Made by a program: the position numbers and the translations under genes. Under the pieces are notes generated by a model, which ran no database searches, had not been told where the DNA came from, and worked only from the letters and a program-made list of their open reading frames with translations. Shown here piece after piece: positions 1 through 8,000 of a stretch of 64,000 nucleotides of DNA. How positions within the stretch are numbered: the stretch's first letter is position 1; each line of letters begins with the position of its first letter. This DNA comes from Pseudomonas sp. DTU12.3 (GTDB lineage: Bacteria; Pseudomonadota; Gammaproteobacteria; Pseudomonadales; Pseudomonadaceae), in assembly GCF_004124275.1 (NCBI RefSeq), contig NZ_CP027218.1:422001-486000 (forward strand). The letters are read 5' to 3'.

Positions 1-609
1 TTGCTCATGCGGCGTCAGGCCGGGCGCAGTGAAACTGCCGCTGACGCCGGCATTGTCGAGCAACGACTGGCCGAAGCGGTCGCCGAATACCGTGGGCTGA
101 GTGCCCAGCGCGAACGCTTGTTGCTGCGCGCACCGCATGCCGGCAGCGTGCGTGATCTGCTGCCGAACATGAGCGTCGGGCGCTGGTTGTCGAGCCACGA
201 TGCGCTGGCGCGGGTAGTCGAAGACGGCGCGCGACTGCGCGGTTATCTGGCCGAAGCCGAACTGTGGCGGATCCAGCCGGGGGCCAATGGCCGGTTCATT
301 GCCGACGATCCGATGCACCCGGCGCTTGCCGTGCAATTGAATGAGATCGACACCAACGGCGTGGCCTATGTTGATCAGGAGGCGTTGACCTCCGATCACC
401 ATGGGCCGATTGCCGTGCGCCGCGATCAACAACAGCGCGCGGAGCCTGTGCAGGCGCAATACGGCGTTCGGCTCAGTGCGCTGGATGACGCCTCGACGCC
501 GCCGCAACCGTTGCGCGGCGTGGTGGTGTTGCAGGGCCGCGGCGAGTCGTTGCTCGGAGTGGCGTGGCGCCGGTTGGCGTCGCTGGGGGTCAGGGAAAGC
601 GGTTTCTGA
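1..609 (+). CDS. Secretion adaptor, HlyD / M50-peptidase-associated (C-terminal part only)
   Basis: The reading frame is open at base 1, so the N-terminus lies outside the window and only about 202 residues are visible. An arginine/alanine-rich helical stretch (residues ~15-40) precedes a lipoyl-like strand region with the sequence LRAPHAGSVRDLLPNMSVG, typical of the half-motif in membrane-fusion (HlyD-type) adaptors. The C-terminus is a beta-rich barrel-like region. In pseudomonads, similar C-termini belong to long proteins that join an M50-type membrane peptidase to an adaptor domain and sit beside TolC-type channels and giant repeat proteins. I infer it serves the secretion locus at 5-15 kb, although the missing N-terminus means the M50 part is not seen. 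A GNAT gene follows 11 bp downstream on the same strand. Confidence 0.6.
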   Translation: MLMRRQAGRSETAADAGIVEQRLAEAVAEYRGLSAQRERLLLRAPHAGSVRDLLPNMSVGRWLSSHDALARVVEDGARLRGYLAEAELWRIQPGANGRFIADDPMHPALAVQLNEIDTNGVAYVDQEALTSDHHGPIAVRRDQQQRAEPVQAQYGVRLSALDDASTPPQPLRGVVVLQGRGESLLGVAWRRLASLGVRESGF

Positions 610-620
610 GGGCGTGCACG

Positions 621-1115
621 ATGACGGATAACGCAGCAGTGGCAGCAGAGGGATTGGTGGTGCGGCCAGCGCGGGCAACCGACGGGCCGTTTTTGCAGAG
701 CCTGTATCAGGCGGCGCGGCCGGATCTGCAATGGATCGATGGCGAGCAGGAGCAGGTGCAGCAAGTCATCGCCCAGCAATTTCAGGTGCAGGAACAGGGC
801 ATGGGCGAAAACTACCCCAACGCCATGCACTACGTGGTGGAAAAACTCGGCAGCCACATCGGCGCATTGAGCACGGATTTCGGTGACAACGAAATTCGTG
901 TGTTGTACCTGGCATTCATTCCGCAGGCACGCGGCCAAGGCTATGGCCGCGCGGTGCTGCAAGGCGTACAGAAAGCTGCGCAACAGATTCGCTGCCCGGT
1001 GGCGACGGTGGTCTGGACCAGCAATCCTCATGCACGACGGCATTACCTGGCATTGGGATTTGCTGTCGAAGAAAGCAATCCCGCCGCCGAACGCCTGGTC
1101 TGGTATCCGCAATAA
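621..1115 (+). CDS. GNAT-family N-acetyltransferase
   Basis: This 164-residue protein has the GNAT fold layout, including the acetyl-CoA pyrophosphate-binding motif QARGQGYGRAVL (residues ~110-121) after a beta-strand, and the C-terminal NPHARRHYLALGF segment typical of motif B. The substrate cannot be told from sequence. The start at the ATG at 621 is preferred over upstream in-frame codons that overlap the preceding gene. It follows the truncated adaptor gene by 11 bp and is probably co-transcribed with it. A long hairpin repeat lies immediately downstream (1121-1197). Any role in acetylating a secreted product of the locus is speculation. Confidence 0.85.
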   Translation: MTDNAAVAAEGLVVRPARATDGPFLQSLYQAARPDLQWIDGEQEQVQQVIAQQFQVQEQGMGENYPNAMHYVVEKLGSHIGALSTDFGDNEIRVLYLAFIPQARGQGYGRAVLQGVQKAAQQIRCPVATVVWTSNPHARRHYLALGFAVEESNPAAERLVWYPQ

Positions 1116-1120
1116 ACCCC

Positions 1121-1197
1121 TGTAGGAGCTGGCGCAGGCTGCGATCTGTTGATCTTTAAACACAAGATCAACAGATCGCAGCCTGCGGCAGCTCCTG
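1121..1197. repeat. Interspersed palindrome, family A, copy 1
   Basis: Two oppositely oriented copies of a core like GAGCTGCCGCAGGCTGCG (one arm imperfect) flank a short AT-rich loop, giving a long hairpin between convergent genes. The same element recurs at 15319, 24251, 32641, 43073, 44306, 47678 and 48117. Only intergenic placement is seen, as expected for Pseudomonas REP-type elements. Confidence 0.9.
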
Positions 1198-1209
1198 CAC
1201 GGGTTCGTG

Positions 1210-1521
1210 TCAGTTGAAGGTGATGTGGAAGTAAGCCCGCGCAGGGTCCCGGCCCATGAGCGGTACCCGTGATACGAAGATGTTGTCGACCCGTCCCAGT
1301 TCCGGCAACTCCAGCGCACACAGGCCATCGACAAATTCGGTCGGCCCCAGGCTGTTCAGCTCGACGCTGAACGGCATGCGCTCGCTGTAGCGCATTTTCG
1401 CCAGGGGTTTTTCTTCAAGCTCGCCGATATGGATTTGCATCGCGCTGCCGTCCGGCAAGTGCAAGGTGCCGACTCTTCCCCGCAGCGCCTGGAAATGTTG
1501 GCTTTGAACCGATTGCAGCAT
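1210..1521 (-). CDS. DUF6916-type small protein
   Basis: This 103-residue protein without signal peptide or membrane segment resembles the DUF6916 family, small beta-rich proteins of unknown function. Visible features are an N-terminal QHFQALRG stretch and a C-terminal RDPARAYFHITFN. It lies 55 bp downstream of the collar-domain gene on the same strand, and this pairing is what I recall for the family. The start is the ATG at 1521. Family assignment is from memory of the sequence pattern; no biochemical role can be given. Confidence 0.6.
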   Translation of the reverse strand: MLQSVQSQHFQALRGRVGTLHLPDGSAMQIHIGELEEKPLAKMRYSERMPFSVELNSLGPTEFVDGLCALELPELGRVDNIFVSRVPLMGRDPARAYFHITFN

Positions 1522-1576
1522 GGTTTCGCTCCCGCAAGGATGGAGGCCGGGGGAATCGCCTCCCCCGGGCGGCCGG

Positions 1577-2164
1577 TCAGTTGCGCGAAGGAAAGATACC
1601 GTTCAACGCGATGCTGAAGTTGAGCACCAGATACGGGTTCATGATCGGCATTGGCAAACCATTGCCGGTGGGCGTAATCGTCCCGCTGATGGTGGTCGCG
1701 GCACCTTTGAGGGGCACCGGCGATGCGCCCTGGGCATCGGAGTAGATATTCGCCAGCCCCGGGCCGGTGCCTGATGCGCCGATGTAGGCGTTGGTCGCCG
1801 TGGGCGTGCCCACAACGTTGCTGGCCGGGTTGGCCAGTTGCACGGTGGTGGTGGCGGTGAGGCCGGCCAGGGTGTGGGTGTGGTTTGGCAGGTTGTTGAG
1901 GGTGGTGGTGACTTGCTCGGCACCGGAGACTTCGCCCATCACTCGCGGTGTGAGACCCGGGCCGCTGCCCTGGCAGACTGGCAGGCGACTCTGCAGATTG
2001 GGTAACCCGAACGTCTGCTGACCGTTGCCTCCATAAACCGTACCCAACAATGCAAACAGCGCCTGGTTCTGACTGATTCCAATGATCTGACCGTTGCACA
2101 AGGCCCAGCCGCTGGGCGCGTAGTTAAAGGCAAACGTCATCACAGTGCCCATGTAAACGTCCAT
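1577..2164 (-). CDS. Phage tail collar domain protein, microcystin-dependent-protein type
   Basis: The 195-residue protein opens with a stretch typical of the tail-collar / MdpB family: FAFNYAPSGWALCNGQIIGI followed by ALFALLGTVYGGNGQQTFGLPNLQSR. The central part is Thr/Asn/Pro-rich and the C-terminus is the usual PIMNPYLVLNFSIALNGIFPSRN-like end. Such proteins are short, fold like a collar of phage short tail fibres, and often sit outside prophages in pseudomonads. The start at 2164 has a good ribosome-binding site (GATGAGGA); upstream in-frame codons lack one. No other phage genes are near. Its job is unknown; the neighbouring giant-protein secretion locus suggests, but does not prove, a link. 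Confidence 0.85.
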   Translation of the reverse strand: MDVYMGTVMTFAFNYAPSGWALCNGQIIGISQNQALFALLGTVYGGNGQQTFGLPNLQSRLPVCQGSGPGLTPRVMGEVSGAEQVTTTLNNLPNHTHTLAGLTATTTVQLANPASNVVGTPTATNAYIGASGTGPGLANIYSDAQGASPVPLKGAATTISGTITPTGNGLPMPIMNPYLVLNFSIALNGIFPSRN

Positions 2165-2402
2165 AAGATCCTCATCCTTCTGATTGGTTGTCGGCGGGCC
2201 GCTAGTGGGTTCAGGCTGCTGCTGTTGCCTTGGCACTCCGTGGCCAGGTCACGCCACGCCAGAGCGTAGACCCGGAATGCCAACGTTGCCGGATGTCGTG
2301 AAAGCGCAAATCGGCATCGACGATTCGGCGCTGGCTGACCTAGAGTGACTGCCAGGTTCTGGCTGATACAGGCGTGGTCTCGTGGCACGGCAAGAGGAAG
2401 CA

Positions 2403-4034
2403 ATGGCGGTCAACAGAGTTACGCCGGTGGGCGACACACAGGACCCGCACGCAACGCCGGGGTCGTGGTTTGGCAACTTGCGGCTGATTCGCTGGGCCAG
2501 AGAACACTGGCTGCTGCCGGTGATATTGCTGGCCGCCGCCGTGCGTTTTTACGATCTGACGGCCGCCGCCGTCTGGGGCGATGAAGGCTCCAGCCTGCTG
2601 CTGGCGCGCTATTCGCTGGGCGGGATCTGGCATCACGCGGCCTTCGATGTGCATCCGCCGCTGTACTTCATGCTCCTGCATGGCTGGATCGAACTGTTCG
2701 GCGACGGGATTTTTGCGATCCGCTGCCTCAGCGCATTGGCAGGCATTGCCGCCGTTGGATTGGGTATCTGGCTGGTGGACCGCCTCGCCACGCGCCGCGC
2801 GGCGATGATCGCCGGGGTGTTGCTGGCGCTGTTGCCGACGGCGGTGCGCTACAGCCAGGAAGTGCGCATGTATTCGTTGCTCGGCTTGCTGCTGATCGCC
2901 GCGACGCTGGCGCTGGTCTACTGGATCCGGCGCCCGCAGCGTCATCGCTACCTGGTGTTCTATGCGCTGCTGATGAGCGCCGCGTTTTACACCCACTACT
3001 TCGCCGTGCTGGCGGCGCTGTGTCACTGGATCTACCTCGGCGTGATCCGCGTGCAACGTGGTTATCGATTCCGGCACATTCAGCGCCCGGGCTGGTGGCT
3101 GGCGAATCTGGCCATCTTCGTCTTGTACCTGCCCTGGTTGCCTAATCTGTTTGACCTGATGCAGCACATGGAACAGCTCAAGGTTGGTGGCGATGTCGGC
3201 TGGGAACCGCCGGTGACACTCAGCTCGCTGCCGTCGATGCTCTGGTCGTGGCTGATTCAGGACGATGGCGAAAATCTGCCATGGCCGGTTTTCGCTGCGC
3301 TGCCCATGACATTGCTGATGCTCGCCGCGGTGGCGGTGATGCGTGATCGCAGCGTCTCGCGCGGCAGTGTGCTGCTGGCCTTGTACACCGGGTTGCCGCT
3401 GCTGCTGGTGTTTGCCGTGTCGTTCATCACACCGGTGTTTATCGAACGCTACCTGACGGCCTATGCCTTGGGCCTGCCGCTGTTGGCCGCATTGGCCATC
3501 GACCGTTTGTACAGCCGCGTGCGGCCATTGGCGCTGGCGGTGCTGGTGTCGCTGGTCGGGGTGCAACTGGTGGGCGTAAACAACAACGCCACGGTCGACA
3601 GCAATGATCAGCTCGATCGCGTGGTGAATTACGTCAACCAGCATTTCCAGCCCGGTGACCGCATCGTCACCAGCGACATGCTTTGGTACCTGAGTTACGT
3701 CTACTACGACCGCAGCGGCGCGCACGTGCGCTTGTTTACACCGCCTGCTGCGGATGGCCGCGCGACTCGTCCGAACGAATACGGATTCGGCACGCTGGTC
3801 ACCCCTGACGTGTACCTCGACAGCCTCAGCGAACTGGCCGGCAATGAACGGGTATGGCTGATTGGCGCCCTCGATGAACCCGCGGAATTCCTACCCTTGC
3901 CAGCGACGTGGAAGGTCAGCGCAGAAATCCATGCAGGGGGTGTGCAGGCGCGATTATTCGTGCCGCAGCCTGCCGGCAATCAGGCTTCATCGGGACTAAA
4001 ACGTTTCATCTTTACATTCGCGATTAAAAGCTAA
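2403..4034 (+). CDS. GT-C (ArnT/PMT-like, GT39 or GT83 type) membrane glycosyltransferase
   Basis: The 543-residue polytopic membrane protein shows the hallmarks of GT-C enzymes that use polyprenyl-phosphate sugars. There is an acidic pair in the first periplasmic loop (WGDEGSS, ~residues 58-64), HPPLYFMLLHGW shortly after, and about ten further hydrophobic helices, ending in a ~150-residue soluble periplasmic domain. The ATG at 2403 is preceded by AGAGGAAG, so I chose it over a GTG at 2382. The acceptor (protein, lipid A or polysaccharide) is not evident. Its position 96 bp before a sulfotransferase and about 1 kb before a giant secreted protein makes glycosylation of that protein or an associated glycan a reasonable hypothesis. 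Confidence 0.8.
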   Translation: MAVNRVTPVGDTQDPHATPGSWFGNLRLIRWAREHWLLPVILLAAAVRFYDLTAAAVWGDEGSSLLLARYSLGGIWHHAAFDVHPPLYFMLLHGWIELFGDGIFAIRCLSALAGIAAVGLGIWLVDRLATRRAAMIAGVLLALLPTAVRYSQEVRMYSLLGLLLIAATLALVYWIRRPQRHRYLVFYALLMSAAFYTHYFAVLAALCHWIYLGVIRVQRGYRFRHIQRPGWWLANLAIFVLYLPWLPNLFDLMQHMEQLKVGGDVGWEPPVTLSSLPSMLWSWLIQDDGENLPWPVFAALPMTLLMLAAVAVMRDRSVSRGSVLLALYTGLPLLLVFAVSFITPVFIERYLTAYALGLPLLAALAIDRLYSRVRPLALAVLVSLVGVQLVGVNNNATVDSNDQLDRVVNYVNQHFQPGDRIVTSDMLWYLSYVYYDRSGAHVRLFTPPAADGRATRPNEYGFGTLVTPDVYLDSLSELAGNERVWLIGALDEPAEFLPLPATWKVSAEIHAGGVQARLFVPQPAGNQASSGLKRFIFTFAIKS

Positions 4035-4130
4035 TCAGTTAGTCCTTTTTGCTCTGAGTGATATCAAAACACTACTAGGCGCAAGGGTTGCTGCTGAACT
4101 ACGCTCTGACGGACAAAAGGACTTCCGATC

Positions 4131-4979
4131 ATGGTGAAGGGATTGCAGCAGTTCCACTTTATCTCCGGCTTGCCGCGCTCAGGTTCGACCCTGCTTTCTG
4201 CCATTCTGTTGCAGAACCCGCGCTTTCACGCCGGAATGACCAGCCCGGTCGGCTCGCTGTTTTCCAGTGTCCTCGAACAATGCAGTGCCGGCAGCGAATA
4301 CGGTGCGGTGATCGACACCGACATGCGCCGCCGCCTGCTGCGTGGTCTGTTCGATTCCTACTACGCCGACAAGGCCGACAAACCGTTGGTGTTCGACACC
4401 AACCGGCAGTGGAGCTCGCGCCTGCCGGCACTCAACGACCTGTTCCCCAACGCCAAAGTGATTGCCTGCGTGCGCAACGTGGCGTGGGTGATGGACAGCC
4501 TCGAACGGCTGTACCGCGCCAACCCTTACGAAAACACCAAACTGTTCAGCGATGCCGCCGAGCGCAACACCGTCTACAGCCGCTGCGAGACGCTCGCCCA
4601 GCGCAACCGTCTGGTCGGTTTTGCCTGGGCGGCGCTCAAGGAAGCCTATTACGGCGAGCACGCCGACTCTTTGCTGATCATCGATTACGACCTCCTGAGC
4701 CAGGCCCCGGAGCGGGTACTGCGGCTGGTGTACGACTTTATCGGCGAGCCGTGGTTCGAGCACGATTTCGAGCATCTGGCCTATGACGCGCCGGAATTCG
4801 ACCAGGGCCTTGGCCTGGCCGGCCTGCACAAGGTCAAACCCAAGGTTGCGTTGCAGTCGCGCCGGACGATTCTGCCGCCGGACCTGTTCAAGCAATACGC
4901 CGATTTGTCCTTTTGGCTCGATGGCTCAGCCAGCGCCGCCAATGTCATTCGTATGAAGACCGACGCCGCGATCAGTTGA
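4131..4979 (+). CDS. PAPS-dependent sulfotransferase family protein (first of two)
   Basis: The 282-residue soluble protein begins with the PAPS 5'-phosphosulfate-binding loop GLPRSGST (residues 13-20). It then has the expected 3'-phosphate-binding region VIACVRNVAWVMDSLERLY (residues ~108-126), so it should transfer sulfate from PAPS to a hydroxyl or amine acceptor. There is no signal peptide, so it acts in the cytoplasm, before any export. The acceptor is unknown. A ribosome-binding site (AAAAGGA) precedes the ATG. A perfect 12-bp terminator hairpin overlaps its stop codon, which separates it from the giant gene downstream. APS kinase and a second sulfotransferase lie about 9-10 kb away. 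Confidence 0.9.
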   Translation: MVKGLQQFHFISGLPRSGSTLLSAILLQNPRFHAGMTSPVGSLFSSVLEQCSAGSEYGAVIDTDMRRRLLRGLFDSYYADKADKPLVFDTNRQWSSRLPALNDLFPNAKVIACVRNVAWVMDSLERLYRANPYENTKLFSDAAERNTVYSRCETLAQRNRLVGFAWAALKEAYYGEHADSLLIIDYDLLSQAPERVLRLVYDFIGEPWFEHDFEHLAYDAPEFDQGLGLAGLHKVKPKVALQSRRTILPPDLFKQYADLSFWLDGSASAANVIRMKTDAAIS

Positions 4980-4992
4980 TCGCGGCGTTTTT
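4963..4992 (+). terminator. Rho-independent terminator overlapping the sulfotransferase stop codon
   Basis: Arms ACGCCGCGATCA (4963-4974) and TGATCGCGGCGT (4977-4988) pair perfectly over 12 bp with a 2-nt gap, followed by a T-run to 4992. The sulfotransferase TGA (4977-4979) lies inside the second arm. Confidence 0.9.
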
Positions 4993-5035
4993 CATTGATG
5001 CCTTACGTACCTTCGTTCGAGTTCGGGTGAGCAAC

Positions 5036-8000
5036 ATGTGGTGGAGCCTTTTTGGTGGGGCCAAGGTCAAGTCTCGGGCAGTCGCCGGTCAGCGTTCGCT
5101 GGCCTCGCCGCTGATCATGTCGCTGGAGCCGCGCATGCTGTTCGACGGCGCGGTGGCCGCGACTGTCGCCGATACCGCCGCGCAAGCCGACAGTCATGCC
5201 CCTACCGCTGCCGATGCGGCCAAGGCGCCGGCGGCCGATCATCCGGTCGCGAGCAATGATACTCACGGCCAGGCCGATGCCACGCCGGCCGCCAGCCCCG
5301 TTGCGGTGCCGGGGCAGAGTGTAGTGTTCGTCGATTCACGGGTGAAGGATGCCGACAGCCTGCTCAAGGGCGTCGCGCCGGGCACGCAGGTGGTCAAGCT
5401 CGACGCGAGCAGAGATGGCTTGCAGCAGATCGCCGATTACCTCGATCAACATCAGGGCGTCAGTTCGGTGCAGATCATTGCCCACGGCAACGCCGGTGAC
5501 CTGTGGCTGGGCAACAGTTATCTGTCTGCCGATAACGTCGCTCAACGCAGCGCAGTCCTCGCCGAAATCGGCAAGGACATGAACGCTGGCGGCGACATCC
5601 TGATCTACGGCTGCTACACCGCCGAAGGTGATCGCGGCTTGAGCTTCGTCGATTCGCTGGCGCAGTTGACCGGGCGCGATGTGGCCGCTTCGAACAACCG
5701 CACCGGTGTTGGCGGCGACTGGGACCTGGAAATCGCCACCGGCAGCATCGAGAGCGTCAACGTGCTGTCGAGCAAAGCCATGAGCGAATACCAGTGGGGC
5801 CTGGCCACCTGGACGGCGACCAACAACCTCAACTCGGGCGTCGGCTCGTTGCGTGCGGCGCTGGCGTCGGCGCAGAACGGTGACATCGTCACGTTCAGTT
5901 CCGGGATGACCGTTCAGCTCACGTCGGAATTGCTGATCAACAAGAGCATCACCGTCGATGGCGACCTGAACAACGATGGCGTCGCCGACGTGACCCTTGA
6001 TGGTCAATACAAGACTCGCGTGGTGGAAGTCGCCTCCGGCAACACCGTGACCCTCGACGGCCTGGTGATTACCAAAGGCCTGGTGGCGGGCAATGGCGGC
6101 AATGGTGGCTCAGCAGCAGCGGGGGCCATGGGCGGCGGCATTTTTAACGCCGGCATTCTTACCCTGAACAACGTGACAGTCACTGCCAACGCCGCATCCG
6201 GCGGTGGTGGCGGCGGCGGTGTGACCGGCGGTTATGTCGGCGGTGGCGGTGGCGGCGGTGCGGGTATCGGCGGCCAGACCGGTGGCCATGGCGGTTCTTC
6301 CGGCCCGGCCACCGGCACATATGCCGGGGGGGCGGGCGGTGCCAATGCCGGCGGTTATGGCGGTGGTTACAGCCCGACCGACATGGGCGGCCGGGGCGGC
6401 ACCAGCACCGGTGGCGTGGGCGGCAATGGCGGCAGCGCCGGTGCCGGTTACAGCCATGGCGGCAATGGCGGTTCGGCCAGCAACGGCACGCTGTCCATTG
6501 GTGGCGGCGGCGGTGGTTCCGGCTGGGACAAAGTCGGCGGCGTCGGTGCCAACGCGGCAGGCGGTATCTACAACGCCGCGAGCGGCACCCTGAAAGTCAT
6601 CGGCAACTCGGTCATCAGTAACAACATTGCTGCCGGTGGCGGCGGTGGCGGTGGCGGTGGGGTCGGCAGTAACGGCGCCGATGGCGGTGCCGGCGGTCGC
6701 GGCGTCGGGGCGATCTGGAACAACGGTGGCGTGGTGCTGATCACCGCGAGCAACTTTGCCGCAATCAGTGGCAATGGCGCGGCCAGCGGTAGTGGCGGGC
6801 TGTCGAACGGTGGTTCGACGGGCACAACGCCGAGTGCGCTGGTGGGCATCTACAACAACGGCGGTACGCTCAACACCGCTTACGTGGAACCGCCGACTGC
6901 CACCATCGTGGTCGCCGACACCGCGTTGAAAATCGGCGAAACCTCGCTGGTGACCATCACCTTCAGTCGCGCGGTAAACGGTTTTACCAACGCCGACCTG
7001 ACCATTGTCAACGGCACGCTGACCAATGTTTTCAGCGCCGACGGCGGTATCACCTGGACGGCAACCTTTACGCCGACCAACAACCTTACCGACACCACCA
7101 ACCTCATCACCCTCGACAACACCGGGGTGACGGCAGTCTCCGACAGCGTCGCCGGTGTCGGCACCACCAACTCGAACAACTACGCGATCGATACCCAGCG
7201 TCCGACCGCGACAATCGTGATGAGCGATACGGCGCTGAAAATCGGTGACACCTCACTGGTGACCATTACCTTCAGCGAGGCGGTTTCCGGGTTCACCAAC
7301 GCCGACCTGACGATTGCCAATGGCACGCTGACCAACGTTTCCAGTGCCGACGGTGGCATCACCTGGACGGCGACCTTTACGCCGACCAGTAGCATCACCG
7401 ATGCCACCAACCTGATCACCCTGGACAACACCGGGGTGGCGGATCTGGCCGGCAACGCCGGCAGTGGCACCACCGATTCGGCCAATTACGCCATCGACAC
7501 AGTGCGTCCGACCGCCACGATCGTGGTCGCCGACACCGCACTGAGTCTCGGTGAAACCTCGTTGGTGACCATCACCTTCAGCGAAGCGGTCAGCGGTTTC
7601 ACCAACGCCGATCTGTCCATTGCCAACGGCACGCTGAGCGCAGTCAGCAGCGCCGACGGTGGCATCACCTGGACGGCGACCTTTACGCCGACCAGCAGCA
7701 TCAACGATGCGACCAACCTGATTACCCTGAGCAACACCGGCGTGACCGACCTGGCCGGGAACGTCGGCACCGGCACCACCGACTCCAACAACTATGTAAT
7801 CGACACCCTGCGGCCGACCGCGACCATCGTGGTCGCCGACACCGCATTGAAAATCGGTGAAACCTCGCTGGTGACCATCACCTTCAGCGAAGCGGTCAGC
7901 GGCTTCACCAACGCCGATCTGAGCATTGCCAACGGCACGTTGAGCGCAGTCAGCAGCGCGGATGGCGGCATCACCTGGACGGCGACGTTCACGCCGACCA

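Noticed and set aside
1577..2164. Prophage remnant suggested by the tail-collar gene
   Set aside because: No integrase, capsid, tail or lysis genes nearby; the collar family is common outside prophages.
2340..3725. A 461-codon antisense frame over the glycosyltransferase gene
   Set aside because: Gln/His/Arg-rich shadow translation; the sense frame has GT-C motifs and a ribosome-binding site.
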